A stretch of DNA of 64,000 bases from Amycolatopsis acidicola (lineage in GTDB: Bacteria > Actinomycetota > Actinomycetes > Mycobacteriales > Pseudonocardiaceae). Of the stretch, positions 43,290 through 52,389 are shown one piece after another. The notes under the pieces were generated by a model that saw only the letters and a program-made list of their open reading frames with translations, was not told the origin of the DNA and made no database searches. Position numbers and translations under genes: made by a program. The stretch spans positions 117,847-181,846 of the forward strand of contig NZ_VMNW02000006.1 in the NCBI RefSeq assembly GCF_007713735.2. The letters are read 5' to 3'. How positions within the stretch are numbered: the first letter of the stretch is position 1; every line of letters begins with the position of its first letter.

Positions 43290-43303
43290 CGTCCCTCCGC
43301 TTC

Positions 43304-43349
43304 GGTTAGTGTTCACTCACCAGCTATGGTTAGTGAGTACTCACCAACC
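43304..43349. promoter_or_regulatory. two TetR operator-like palindromes
   Basis: Site 1 (43,304-43,321) reads GGTTAGTGTTCACTCACC. Site 2 (43,328-43,349) is a nearly perfect palindrome with the same GGTTAGTGAGTACTCACC core. Both lie in the gap between the divergent TetR and reductase genes. Confidence 0.8.
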
Positions 43350-43378
43350 GTCAAGCGAGCACTGAGAACGGACTGAGA

Positions 43379-43957
43379 ATGGGCACACGGGACGAGATCC
43401 TGGCCGCCGCGGCGCGGATCATGCGGGAGCAGGGCTACGCGCGGGCCACCACCAAGGAGATCGCCCGTTCCGCCGGCTACTCGGAAGCCGCGCTGTACAA
43501 GCATTTCCAGGACAAGACGGAGATCTTTCTCGGCGTGCTCTCCGAACAGCTACCCGCGCTCGGCAGCACGCTGGCGGAGCTGGCCGCCAACGCCGGGAAG
43601 GGCACCGTGCGGGGCAATCTGGTCAAGGTCACCGAGGCCGCGCTGCACTTCTACCGCGAGAGCTTTCCCATCGCGGCTTCCCTGTTCTCCACCAGGGAAC
43701 TCCTCACCGCGCACCGGGACGCCATCCACGCGCGCGGCGCCGGGCCGCGCAACCCGCTGGCCGGACTGAGCCGTTACCTGCACACCGAGCAGCGGCTGGG
43801 CAGGCTGCCACGCGCGGCGGATCCGGACGCGATGTCGGCCCTGTTGCTCGGCGCCTGCTTCCAGCAAGCCTTCTTCTGGCAGTTCGAGGCCGAGGACGTG
43901 GACTCCGCCGGGCTGGCGAAGAGCCTGGTCAAGACCCTGTTGCACGGCCTTCGCTGA
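43379..43957 (+). CDS. TetR-family repressor
   Basis: The 192-aa protein has a TetR DNA-binding domain at residues 5-50 (ILAAAARIMREQGYARATTK, EIARSAGYSEAALYKHFQDK) and a helical ligand domain. It very probably represses itself and the divergent NAD(P)H-binding gene through the palindromes at 43,304-43,349. Its end overlaps the convergent MarR gene by 29 bp. Confidence 0.93.
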   Translation: MGTRDEILAAAARIMREQGYARATTKEIARSAGYSEAALYKHFQDKTEIFLGVLSEQLPALGSTLAELAANAGKGTVRGNLVKVTEAALHFYRESFPIAASLFSTRELLTAHRDAIHARGAGPRNPLAGLSRYLHTEQRLGRLPRAADPDAMSALLLGACFQQAFFWQFEAEDVDSAGLAKSLVKTLLHGLR

Positions 43958-44429
43958 GCCGCTGCCGGTGCCACTGCTCGATCAGCAGCGGCAGCTGGGT
44001 GGCCAGGAAGTCGAAGAAGTCGCGAGTCTCGGCCAGCCGCCTGCCCGCCTCGCTGTCCGCGCCGACGGCGTCCATGCCCTCGACGAGCACCTTGGACAGC
44101 TCGGTGAAGACCTTGTCCTCCTGGCGGATCACGGACTCGTACCAGAAGTCGTTGCCGATGGTGAAGTAGTCGCGCCGGTCGCCGGGGGTGCGCCCGCGCT
44201 GCACCATGCCGACCTGTTCGAGATAGCGCACCGCGCCGGACACCGCCGCCGGGCTGATCTTGAGCACCCCGCTCAGCTCCGCCGCGGTGAGGCTGCCGGA
44301 GTTCGCGGCGAGCGTGGCCGCGAAGACACGCGCGGGCATCCGCGGCATTCCCGCGTTGAAGAGCACGCTGCCCATCTTCTCGATGAAGGGCAGGGCGGCT
44401 TCTTCCACGGGAGGCGGCTGGCTCGGCAT
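43929..44429 (-). CDS. MarR/GbsR-like regulator of the ABC exporter
   Basis: I prefer the ATG at 44,429, with AGGAAGGA 7 bases upstream, giving 166 aa; an earlier ATG at 44,474 is possible. The winged helix spans about 25-95 (SLTAAELSGVLKISPAAVSG, GMVQRGRTPGDRRDYF). It diverges from an ABC exporter, and a perfect 16-bp palindrome lies between them, so it should repress the exporter until a toxic ligand binds. Confidence 0.88.
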   Translation of the reverse strand: MPSQPPPVEEAALPFIEKMGSVLFNAGMPRMPARVFAATLAANSGSLTAAELSGVLKISPAAVSGAVRYLEQVGMVQRGRTPGDRRDYFTIGNDFWYESVIRQEDKVFTELSKVLVEGMDAVGADSEAGRRLAETRDFFDFLATQLPLLIEQWHRQRLSEGRATGS

Positions 44430-44487
44430 GACTCCATCCTTCCTGACGCCCCCAACGATCTTCACGTCATCCATACATTTTCTTAAC

Positions 44488-44503
44488 TTCACAAATTTGT
44501 GAA
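44488..44503. promoter_or_regulatory. operator-like palindrome TTCACAAATTTGTGAA
   Basis: A perfect 16-bp palindrome sits 21 bp before the ABC ATPase start and 59 bp before the MarR start. It is the likely site of the MarR protein. Confidence 0.8.
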
Positions 44504-44523
44504 ACAAGTGTAGCGTCCGCGGC

Positions 44524-45420
44524 ATGGGTAACGCCATCTCCATCACCGGCCTGACGAAGACGTTCGGGCCGACGAAAGCCCTCGACGGGCTTGATCTGCA
44601 GGTCGCGACGGGCGAGGTGCACGGGTTCCTCGGCCCGAACGGCGCCGGTAAGTCCACGACCGTCCGTGTGCTCCTGGGGTTGCTGCGCGCGGACGCCGGC
44701 AAGGTCGAACTGCTGGGCGGTGACCCGTGGCGCGACGGCGCGAGCCTGCACAGGCGGCTCGCCTACGTCCCCGGCGACGTCAACCTGTGGCCCAACCTCT
44801 CCGGCGGCGAGGTGATCGACCTGCTCGGCAGGCTGCGCGGCGGGCTCGACCAGCGCCGCCGCAAGGAGCTCATCGAGCGCTTCGACCTCGACCCGAAGAA
44901 GAAGGGCCGCACGTACTCGAAGGGCAACCGGCAGAAGGTGGCGATCGTCGCCGCGCTGGCCTCCGACGTGGAACTGCTCATCATGGACGAGCCGACCTCG
45001 GGCCTGGATCCCTTGATGGAGGCCACTTTCCAGTACGCGATCGAGGAGGAGCGCGAGCGCGGCCGCACGGTGCTGCTCTCCAGCCACATCCTCGCCGAGG
45101 TCGAGGCGCTGTGCGACCGGGTCAGCATCATCCGGAACGGGCGCACGGTGGAAACCGGTTCGCTGGCGGACATGCGGCATCTGACCCGCACGTCGATCAC
45201 CGCCGAACTGGCCGGGCACCCCAACGGGCTGTCCAGCCTGCCGGACGTGCACGACTTCAAGCTCGAGGGCAACCGCGTGCGGTTCGACGTGGAGACCCAC
45301 TCGCTGGACAAGGTGCTGCGCCAGCTGACCGAGGTCGGCGTGCGCAGCCTGACCAGCCAGCCGCCGACGCTGGAAGAGCTGTTCCTGCGCCACTACACGA
45401 CCGAGGCGAGTTCGCGATGA
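44524..45420 (+). CDS. ABC exporter ATP-binding protein
   Basis: The 298-aa ATPase has Walker [10 protein letters not shown] near residue 39, the signature YSKGNRQKV, Walker [14 protein letters not shown] and the His switch in [11 protein letters not shown]. The C-terminal extension is typical of drug-export ATPases of the DrrA/CcmA type. The stop overlaps the permease start (ATGA). Confidence 0.94.
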   Translation: MGNAISITGLTKTFGPTKALDGLDLQVATGEVHGFLGPNGAGKSTTVRVLLGLLRADAGKVELLGGDPWRDGASLHRRLAYVPGDVNLWPNLSGGEVIDLLGRLRGGLDQRRRKELIERFDLDPKKKGRTYSKGNRQKVAIVAALASDVELLIMDEPTSGLDPLMEATFQYAIEEERERGRTVLLSSHILAEVEALCDRVSIIRNGRTVETGSLADMRHLTRTSITAELAGHPNGLSSLPDVHDFKLEGNRVRFDVETHSLDKVLRQLTEVGVRSLTSQPPTLEELFLRHYTTEASSR

Positions 45421-47012
45421 ACCAGTTCGTCGGCACCCGGCACCTGGTCCGGCTCGCGCTGCGGCGCGACCGGGTCACGATGCCGATCTGGGTGATCCTG
45501 ATCGCCGTCATCCCGGCGGCGACGGCGCGGCTGTACGAGCAGCTCTATCCCGACGCGGCGAGCCGGCAGTCGCTGCAGGGCGGTTCGGCGGCGAACCCGT
45601 CGACCAACCTGATCTACGGCCCGGCGTTCGACCTGACCACCGCCGGCGGCTACACGGCGTGGAAGTACCTGACCTTCCTCGGGCTTTTCCTTGCGCTGGC
45701 GTGCATTTTCACCGTCATCCGGCACACCAGGCAGGAGGAGGACACGGGCCGTCAGGAGCTGCTGTCCTCGACCGTCACCGGCCGCTACGCGCCGTTGACA
45801 GCCGCGCTTCTCGTCTCCGGCCTGGCCTCCGTGGCCACCGGGCTGATCTCGACTGTGTCCCTGCTCGCGGCCGGGCTGCCGGCGGCGGGTTCCGTCGGGT
45901 TCGGACTCAGCCTCGCGCTGACCGGGCTGGTTTTCGGTGGTGTGGCGGGTATCGCGGCGCAGTTGGTGGAGTACTCGCGGACAGCCAACGGGGTCGCGTG
46001 CGCTGTCCTCGGCGTGTTCTTCATGGTGCGCGGAGTCGGCGACTCGGCGAAGGACATCAGCTGGCTCTCGTGGTTTTCGCCGCTGGGCTGGGCTGTCCAG
46101 CTCCGGCCCTACGCCGGTGACCACTGGTGGGTCGTGCTCCCGCTGGTCGCGGCGGCCGTGGCCTTCTCCGCGATCGCGTACTGGTTGCTGCCGAAGCGTG
46201 ACGTCGGGATGGCGATCGTGCCGACCCGTCCCGGCCCCGCCTTCGCGTCCGCGAGCCTGCGGTCGCCGTTCGCGCTGGCCTGGCGCCTGCACCGCGGGAT
46301 GCTGATCGGCTGGGTGGCCGGGTTCGCCATCTGCGGCGCGGTGTTCGGCTCGCTGGCCGCCGGGATCGGGGACGTCGTCGGCAACAGCGCGCAGGTGCAG
46401 CAGATGTTCGAACGGCTGGGCGGCGCGTCGAAGCTGGTGGACGCGTACCTGGCGGCGATCGCGGGTATCGGCGGGATGGTCGCGGCGTTGTACGCCGTGC
46501 AGGCGACGCTGCGGATGCGCTCCGAGGAGGTCGCCGTGCGGCTGGAACCGTTGCTGGCCACCAAAGTCCGGCGCCTGCAGTGGGCGGCGAGCCACCTCGT
46601 GTTCGCGTGGCTGGGCAGCGCGCTGCTGCTCGGGGTGTTCGGCGCCTTCGCCGGGCTGTTGCACGGACTGCGGGTGGGCGGGGTCGGGCACCAGGTGTGG
46701 ACGGTGTTCGGTGCTTCACTCGCCCAGCTGCCCGCGGTTTGGGTGGTCGCCGGGATCGCCTTGATGGTGTTCGGTTTCGTGCCCAAATACGCGACGGCGG
46801 GCTGGTCGGCGGCGTCGCTTTCGCTGGCGCTCGCGCTGTACGGGCCGGTGCTGAACCTGCCGCAGGGCGTCTTGGACATCTCGCCGTTCACGCACATCCC
46901 GAAGCTGCCGAGCGCCACGCTGACGGCGACGCCGCTGGTGTGGCTGACCGGGATCGCGCTGGTCGCGCTGGCCGCCGGATTGACGGGATTCCGCCGGCGA
47001 GATATCGGGTAA
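45417..47012 (+). CDS. ABC-2-type exporter permease (double length)
   Basis: The ATG overlapping the ATPase stop gives 531 aa with about 12 hydrophobic helices in two similar halves, as in TetAB-like antibiotic exporters. Loop segments such as [20 protein letters not shown] (first half) and [19 protein letters not shown] (second half) are the paired cytoplasmic motifs of this family. With the MarR gene it forms an inducible efflux unit. Confidence 0.92.
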   Translation: MNQFVGTRHLVRLALRRDRVTMPIWVILIAVIPAATARLYEQLYPDAASRQSLQGGSAANPSTNLIYGPAFDLTTAGGYTAWKYLTFLGLFLALACIFTVIRHTRQEEDTGRQELLSSTVTGRYAPLTAALLVSGLASVATGLISTVSLLAAGLPAAGSVGFGLSLALTGLVFGGVAGIAAQLVEYSRTANGVACAVLGVFFMVRGVGDSAKDISWLSWFSPLGWAVQLRPYAGDHWWVVLPLVAAAVAFSAIAYWLLPKRDVGMAIVPTRPGPAFASASLRSPFALAWRLHRGMLIGWVAGFAICGAVFGSLAAGIGDVVGNSAQVQQMFERLGGASKLVDAYLAAIAGIGGMVAALYAVQATLRMRSEEVAVRLEPLLATKVRRLQWAASHLVFAWLGSALLLGVFGAFAGLLHGLRVGGVGHQVWTVFGASLAQLPAVWVVAGIALMVFGFVPKYATAGWSAASLSLALALYGPVLNLPQGVLDISPFTHIPKLPSATLTATPLVWLTGIALVALAAGLTGFRRRDIG

Positions 47013-47025
47013 CCACAGGTGGGGG

Positions 47026-47063
47026 AAGAGCCCGGGACTTGTCGGGGGCCCGGGCTCTTTTTT
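47026..47063 (+). terminator. terminator of the ABC operon
   Basis: AGAGCCCGGG pairs with CCCGGGCTCT (47,027-47,036 with 47,049-47,058), followed by a T run to 47,063. It ends 17 bases before the GTG of the next gene. Confidence 0.9.
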
Positions 47064-47079
47064 GGGCAGACTGGGGATC

Positions 47080-48345
47080 GTGACCGATCCTGGGGGATTG
47101 TTCCGGCACGCGGGATTCCGCAGGTTGTGGACGGCGGACCTGCTGAGCCAGTTCGGCGACCGGATAACCGTCCTCGCCCTGCCGCTGCTCGCGGCGACGA
47201 CGCTGGGTGCGTCGGCTTTCGAGGTCGCCTCGCTCCGCACGGTGCAAACGCTTGCGTACCTGGTACTCGGCCTGCAGGCGGGCGCCTGGTGCGACCGGAT
47301 CCGGCTGCGCCCGCTGCTGATCGGCACCGACCTCGGCCGCGCGATCGCCTTCGGCTCGGTCCCACTGGCCGCAGCCTTCGGCGTGCTGACGCTGGGACAG
47401 TTGTTCGGGGTGGTGGCTGTGGCCGGGGTGCTCGCGGTGTTCTTCGAAGTCGGGCACCAGACCTACCTGCCGCGGCTGATCGACCGGGGGCGGCTGATCG
47501 AGGGGAACGCACGCCTGCAGGCGAACACTTCGGTGGCGGCGGTCGCGGCGCCGAGCGCGGCCGGATTCCTCGTGCAGTACTTCGGCGGACCGTTCGCGCT
47601 CGGGCTCAACGCGCTGAGCTTCCTTTGGTCGGCCGGGTGGCTGGGCCGGATTCGGCAGGCCGAGCGGGTGCCGCGGCCGGAAAACCAGGCGCCGTTGCTG
47701 AAGCAGATCAGGGAGGGGCTGGCGTTCGTCCACCGGCATCCGCTGCTGCGCCCGCTGGCCGAGACGACCGCGCTGGGCAGCCTGTCGCAGTCATTCATGC
47801 TCGCGATCTCCGTGGTGTTCCTGCTCGACGAAATCCACCTGACGCCAGGGCAGATCGGCCTCATCAGCAGCACGGGACTGCTCGGCGCGGTGACCGGGGC
47901 GCTCGTCGGGCAACGGCTCGCCGCGTGGATCGGTGAAGCGCGGTGCCTCTGGCTGTCGGGGCTGGTGCTCGCTTTCGGGTACGTGCTCGTCGCCTCGACT
48001 ACGACCGGCGCGGGGGTGCTCTGCTATCCCATCGGGAACTTCCTCGCGGCGGGCGCGATCACCGTGTTCAACATCCTGCAGGTCAGCTTCCAGCAAGCCG
48101 TCACACCGGAAAACCTGCGCGGGCGCGTGAACGCCACGATGCGGTTCACGATCTTCGGCATGGCGCCACTGGGCAGCCTGCTCGCCGGGATCGTCGCGGA
48201 GACCGCCGGGACGCGGGCCAGCCTGTGGATCGCCGCCGCGGGGCTCACCCTCGCCGGGCTTCGTCTGCTGTGTTCGCCGATGCGACGGCTGCGGAGGCTG
48301 CCCGACGCATACGTGGCCGGTGACCCGGGTAGCCGAAGCGCATGA
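47080..48345 (+). CDS. MFS transporter
   Basis: I use the GTG at 47,080; the longer TTG start at 47,062 falls in the terminator T run. The 421-aa protein has 11-12 membrane helices with the MFS loop QFGDRITVLALPLLAATTLG and AETAGTRASLWIAA. It resembles enterobactin-exporter-like permeases. Its stop overlaps the aldehyde dehydrogenase start (ATGA); whether the two share a substrate is unknown. Confidence 0.9.
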   Translation: MTDPGGLFRHAGFRRLWTADLLSQFGDRITVLALPLLAATTLGASAFEVASLRTVQTLAYLVLGLQAGAWCDRIRLRPLLIGTDLGRAIAFGSVPLAAAFGVLTLGQLFGVVAVAGVLAVFFEVGHQTYLPRLIDRGRLIEGNARLQANTSVAAVAAPSAAGFLVQYFGGPFALGLNALSFLWSAGWLGRIRQAERVPRPENQAPLLKQIREGLAFVHRHPLLRPLAETTALGSLSQSFMLAISVVFLLDEIHLTPGQIGLISSTGLLGAVTGALVGQRLAAWIGEARCLWLSGLVLAFGYVLVASTTTGAGVLCYPIGNFLAAGAITVFNILQVSFQQAVTPENLRGRVNATMRFTIFGMAPLGSLLAGIVAETAGTRASLWIAAAGLTLAGLRLLCSPMRRLRRLPDAYVAGDPGSRSA

Positions 48346-49802
48346 GCGACATCGTCGAGCGGGTACCGAAGCAGATCTTCCTCGCCGGCCAGTGGCGGGA
48401 CGCGGCGGACGGCAGCGTGTTCGCGGTGCAGGACCCGGGCACCGAGGAGCAGCTGTGCGAAGTCGCGGACGCCCAGGACGCCGACGTGCGCGAAGCGATC
48501 GAGAAGGCCGTTGCGGCGCAACGCGAGTGGGCCGCGACCCCGCCGCGGGAACGGGGCGAGATCCTGCGCCGGGCCTGGCAGCTGATGACGGACCGCTCGG
48601 ACGAGATCGCCGAGCTGATGACGCTCGAGATGGGCAAGAGCATCGCGGAGTCGAAGGCCGAGGTGACGTACGCGGCCGAGTTCTTCCGCTGGTTCTCCGA
48701 GGAGGCCGTCCGCATCGACGGCCGCTACGCGCGCAATCCCGCGGGCGGCGGGCGGATGCTCGTGTCGAAGCAAGCGGTCGGGCCGTGCCTGCTGATCACG
48801 CCGTGGAACTTCCCGCTGGCGATGGGCACCCGCAAACTCGGCCCCGCGATCGCGGCGGGCTGCACGATGATCGTCAAACCCGCACAGCTCACCCCGCTGT
48901 CGATGCTCAACCTCGCCGCGCTGCTGCGCGAAGCGGGGCTGCCCGACGGCGTGCTCAGCGTGCTCCCGGTGACCTCGGCGAGCCGGGTGTCCGGGCCCGC
49001 GCTGGCCGATCCGCGGATCCGCAAGATGTCGTTCACCGGGTCGACCGAGGTCGGCCGCAAGCTCGTCGGGCAGTGCGCGGAGAACCTGCAGCGGATGTCG
49101 ATGGAACTCGGTGGCAACGCGCCGTTCCTGGTGTTCGACGACGCCTCGATGGACGCCGCGGTGTCCGGCGCGATCACCGCGAAGATGCGCAACAACGGCG
49201 AATCCTGCGTGGCGGCGAACAGGTTCCACGTGCACTCCTCGATCGCGGACGAGTTCGTCCGGCGGCTGACCGAAGAGATGTCGGCGATGAAGGTGGGGCA
49301 CGGCACCGAGGACGGCATCAAGGTCGGCCCGCTGATCAACGCGGACCAGCGGGACAAGGTGATCGAACTGGTCGACGACGCGGTACAGCGCGGCGCCCGC
49401 GCCACCACCGGCGGGAAACCGTTGGACGGCAAGGGCTTCTTCTTCTCGCCCACGGTGCTCACCGACATGCCCGCGGACGCGCGGATCCTGCGCGAGGAGG
49501 TCTTCGGCCCGGTCGCCCCCGTGACCACGTTCGACACCGAGGACGAGGCCGTGGCCCTGGCCGACGACACCGAATTCGGCCTCGTGGCCTACTTGTTCAC
49601 CCGTGACCTCGACCGCGCCATCCGGGTCGGCGAGCGGCTGTCCACCGGGATGGTCGGCCTGAACACCGGGCTCGTCTCGAACGCCGCCGCGCCCTTCGGC
49701 GGTGTGAAGGCCTCCGGCTTCGGCCGCGAAGGCGGCGCCGAGGGTATCGACGAGTACCTCGAGGTCAAGTACCTAGCCTTGGCACTGAACGAAAAGGGCT
49801 GA
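48342..49802 (+). CDS. NAD(P)-dependent aldehyde dehydrogenase (succinate-semialdehyde-type)
   Basis: The 486-aa enzyme has the catalytic Cys in NNGESCVAANRFHVH, the general base Glu in SMELGGNAPFLVF, FTGSTEVGRKL for cofactor binding and EVFGPVAPV near the end. The pattern is that of succinate-semialdehyde or glutarate-semialdehyde dehydrogenases. It could also oxidise the 2-oxoglutarate semialdehyde made by the glucarate operon at 60,475, but it is far from it. Confidence 0.93.
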   Translation: MSDIVERVPKQIFLAGQWRDAADGSVFAVQDPGTEEQLCEVADAQDADVREAIEKAVAAQREWAATPPRERGEILRRAWQLMTDRSDEIAELMTLEMGKSIAESKAEVTYAAEFFRWFSEEAVRIDGRYARNPAGGGRMLVSKQAVGPCLLITPWNFPLAMGTRKLGPAIAAGCTMIVKPAQLTPLSMLNLAALLREAGLPDGVLSVLPVTSASRVSGPALADPRIRKMSFTGSTEVGRKLVGQCAENLQRMSMELGGNAPFLVFDDASMDAAVSGAITAKMRNNGESCVAANRFHVHSSIADEFVRRLTEEMSAMKVGHGTEDGIKVGPLINADQRDKVIELVDDAVQRGARATTGGKPLDGKGFFFSPTVLTDMPADARILREEVFGPVAPVTTFDTEDEAVALADDTEFGLVAYLFTRDLDRAIRVGERLSTGMVGLNTGLVSNAAAPFGGVKASGFGREGGAEGIDEYLEVKYLALALNEKG

Positions 49803-50281
49803 CGTCGCGGCGTTGCGTGCGTTGCGGCAGCGACGGACGCGCGTGGCGGCGACACCTCGGGCGTGATCAGGAGCGGGATTTCCTTGCACGCCAACGCAAC
49901 CGCGCCCGGCCAGCCGCTCGATCACCCGCACGTACTCCTCACGCGCGGAGTCGGTGAACACGCCCTTCACCAGCTCGTCGAAGATGATCCCGCTGACCAG
50001 CTCGCGATCCGCGGCGCCGGGCAGCTCGGCCGAAATCCCGCGGCGGCCGAACGCCGCCGGGTACACCGGACCGTCCATCAGGTAGTTCGTGCCGAGCACG
50101 CCGGGCCTGGCCGCTCCAGAGCATGGTGCACCGTGTTGTCCGAGCAGACGAAGAACTCCGCACCCGCGCGGGCCAGCCTGTCCAGGCTGATCGTCATCGT
50201 CTCGTGGATGGAGTCGAAGTCGCGGCGCTCGTAGGCAGGCATGCAGCGCGCGAACGGGATGCAGTCCAGCGTCACTGGGGA
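49803..50281 (-). pseudogene. decayed aspartate/glutamate-racemase-family gene
   Basis: Two fragments in different minus-strand frames resemble one racemase. The first (about 50,275-50,110) has TLDCIPFARCMPA and GAEFFVCSDNTVHHALE, containing an active-site Cys. The second (about 50,100-49,860) has VLGTNYLMDGPVYPAAFGRR, IIFDELVKGVFTD and YVRVIERLAGRGC, after which the expected GCTE Cys motif is lost. The N terminus is missing and about 40 codons are absent at the frameshift. The region otherwise holds no gene. Confidence 0.78.
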
Positions 50282-50284
50282 TAC

Positions 50285-51052
50285 TCAATTTCCGGCGTTG
50301 ACGGTCTGGTGGTCGAAGATCTGCACGAGCCCGTCCCAGGTGCCGGGCACGAGCAGCACCCCGAGCACCACGAAAACCGGCACGAACAGGAGGTTCTCCA
50401 CCCGCTTCCCGGTGCGGAAGCGCAGGAGCTTCGGCGGCCGCAGCTCGTACCAGGTCTCGCCCGCGATCGGCACCGGGAACAGGAACGGGCAGCCCGCCTC
50501 GGTCAGTGAATCGCCGAGGCAGTGCGCGAAACAGCCGACCGCCACGGCGATGCCGAGCCAGCCCGTCAACTGTTGCAGCTCGCCCTCCGCGCTCGCCGTC
50601 AACGCCCACCACACGGCCGCTCCACCGGCGACCACCAGCAGCCAGTCCCCCAGCGCGTCGGCGGCCAGCAACAGTCCGAAGATCACCACCCCGGCCACCG
50701 CATACCAGCCACCTGCCCGCGTGCCCCACATCGTGAGCGCGCCGATGCCCGCCGCGAAGAGCACGGTGTGGGACAGATGTCTGTGCGTGCCCTTGCTGTC
50801 TTCGTCGCGCGGGCCCTTCGTGATCGCGTACAGCCCGGCCGAAGCGTGCCGCAGGAGCCAGGACAGCACCCCCGTGATCGGCCCGAGCAGCCGCGACGCA
50901 CCCGCGCCGGGGTGGTCGAGGTCCGGCAGCAGCGCGAAACCCGCTGTGGTGGCGGCAAAAGCAAGCGCCTGGTGTACGGTCCCGGCACCGACCAAGGGTG
51001 CGACGGCGAGCCCGGCACACCAGCCGGACAATGCGTGGGTACGGCCCATCAT
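50285..51052 (-). CDS. YdjM-like metal-dependent membrane hydrolase
   Basis: The 255-aa product has GRTHALSGWCAG at the start, LLPDLDHPGAGASR, GTHRHLSHTVLFA and HCLGDSLTEAGCPFLFPVPI, the His/Asp motifs of the YdjM/LexA-regulated inner-membrane hydrolase family, with 5-6 membrane helices. Family members act in membranes and are sometimes DNA-damage induced; no LexA box was identified here. The start may be either of two adjacent ATGs. Confidence 0.85.
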   Translation of the reverse strand: MMGRTHALSGWCAGLAVAPLVGAGTVHQALAFAATTAGFALLPDLDHPGAGASRLLGPITGVLSWLLRHASAGLYAITKGPRDEDSKGTHRHLSHTVLFAAGIGALTMWGTRAGGWYAVAGVVIFGLLLAADALGDWLLVVAGGAAVWWALTASAEGELQQLTGWLGIAVAVGCFAHCLGDSLTEAGCPFLFPVPIAGETWYELRPPKLLRFRTGKRVENLLFVPVFVVLGVLLVPGTWDGLVQIFDHQTVNAGN

Positions 51053-51100
51053 GGGGCCGATCTTGGCAAGAGGGTGTGACAGAACGGTGGAGGGGACAGT

Positions 51101-51493
51101 ATGACCGAGCCCACACAGCAGCTTCGCGAGTTCTGGGCGGAGTGGCAGCTGGCCACCCTGACCACCTTGCGCCACAACGGATCTCCGCACGTCGTACCGG
51201 TCGGGGTCACCGTGGACGACGCGTTCGAGACGGCGCGCGTGATCTGCTCGCGCGGCAGTGTCAAGGCCCGCAATGTGCGCTCCTCCGGCGAGTCGGGCGC
51301 GCGTGTCGCGGTGAGCCAGGTCGACCGCGGCCGATGGTCCACTCTGGAGGGAACCGCCGTCGTGCGCGAGGACGCCGACTCGGTGCGGGACGCGGAAAAC
51401 CGTTACGCGGAGCGATATGGGCGGCAGCCGCGGCCGAACCCGGAGCGCGTCGTGCTCGAGATCAGCATCGACCGCCGGCTGGGGATGGACTAG
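51101..51493 (+). CDS. split-barrel flavin/F420-binding (PNPOx-like) protein
   Basis: The 130-aa protein shows the split beta-barrel pattern LATLTTLRHNGSPHVVPVGV, then SRGSVKARNV and RVAVSQVDRGRWSTLEGTA, as in TIGR03618-type and F420-dependent oxidoreductases. It likely binds FMN or F420 and reduces an unknown substrate. It is divergent from the YdjM-like gene with only 48 bp between. Confidence 0.85.
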   Translation: MTEPTQQLREFWAEWQLATLTTLRHNGSPHVVPVGVTVDDAFETARVICSRGSVKARNVRSSGESGARVAVSQVDRGRWSTLEGTAVVREDADSVRDAENRYAERYGRQPRPNPERVVLEISIDRRLGMD

Positions 51494-51504
51494 GTTCAGC
51501 CTCG

Positions 51505-52059
51505 ATGCCCGATCGCTGGTCCGAGGACCTTTTCGACAGCCCCTTCGCCGGCGGCACCACCTGGGACGTCGCCGGGCACACGGTGATCGGGGCGATCGAA
51601 CCGGCCATGATCCCGGTGCTGCGCCAGGGTTCCGAGGCCGTGGTGCACTCCGCCGAGGGCCGGATCGCCGAACACCGCAGCGGCGGGCCGGCGCCGTGGG
51701 ACGGCAGCACGCTGCGCACCCCGATGATCTGGCGTGCCATCCACCGCTCGGTGATGGACGAACTGCGCGATCCGCGGGTGGACGCCGAGCTGACCTGGTC
51801 GATCCGTGCCACGCACGCCGAATTCCTCGGCCAGCTGCCCGCTTCGGGCGGCGTGGTGCGGCTGGACACGGCCGAGCAGGTGGAGATCTGGCTGCACGCC
51901 CTCTACGACCACCACCTGCTGGCACACGAGATCGTCGGCAAACCACTGGACGAACTGCCGGAGGAGCCCGACGGCGACTGCGCGATGTCCATGTGGTGCC
52001 AGCACACGATGTCCAAGATCGGCGCCGCCGCCGACCGCGCCAAACCGCCGCGCGGCTAG
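51505..52059 (+). CDS. hypothetical 184-aa protein
   Basis: The ATG lies 12 bases after the PNPOx-like gene. The protein has mixed composition with a helical C-terminal half (VEIWLHALYDHHLLAHEIVG) and no signal peptide or membrane helix. I recognise no family. It ends 17 bp before the minisatellite. Confidence 0.72.
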   Translation: MPDRWSEDLFDSPFAGGTTWDVAGHTVIGAIEPAMIPVLRQGSEAVVHSAEGRIAEHRSGGPAPWDGSTLRTPMIWRAIHRSVMDELRDPRVDAELTWSIRATHAEFLGQLPASGGVVRLDTAEQVEIWLHALYDHHLLAHEIVGKPLDELPEEPDGDCAMSMWCQHTMSKIGAAADRAKPPRG

Positions 52060-52076
52060 CCCACGCGACCCCCGTC

Positions 52077-52202
52077 TTGGCCGCTCCCGCGCGTGTGTTG
52101 GCCGCTCCCGCGCGTGTGTTGGCCACCCCCGCGCGTGTGTTGGCCACCCCCGCGCGTGTGTTGGCCACCCCCGCGCGTGTGTTGGCCACCCCCGCGCGCG
52201 TC
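52077..52202. repeat. six-unit 21-bp minisatellite
   Basis: Six head-to-tail copies of TTGGCC(A/G)C(C/T)CCCGCGCGTGTG lie between convergent 3' ends. The first two units carry the GCT variant and the next four the ACC variant. Downstream (52,220-52,380) a looser set of (C/A)AACAC(A/G) units reads in the opposite sense. The whole gap 52,060-52,389 holds no convincing gene. Confidence 0.85.
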
Positions 52203-52389
52203 TTGGCTGCCGACGACGGCCAACACACCAGCCCCACCCAACGGCGCACCAGCCCCACCCAACGGGCGAACGTCGACAGCCAACACACCGACCCCAGGGG
52301 CGAACACATTGACGCCACGGGCAAACACGCCCGGGCGAGGGGCAAACACGCCGACGGGAACGGCAAACACGCGGGAGGGCGCCGCGCGG

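Noticed and set aside
47062..47079. TTG at 47,062 as start of the MFS gene
   Set aside because: It lies in the T run of the preceding terminator; the GTG at 47,080 gives a normal MFS N terminus.
52077..52202. 21-bp repeats as a CRISPR array or coding repeat
   Set aside because: There are no spacers, and openness of all frames is a result of unit length divisible by three.
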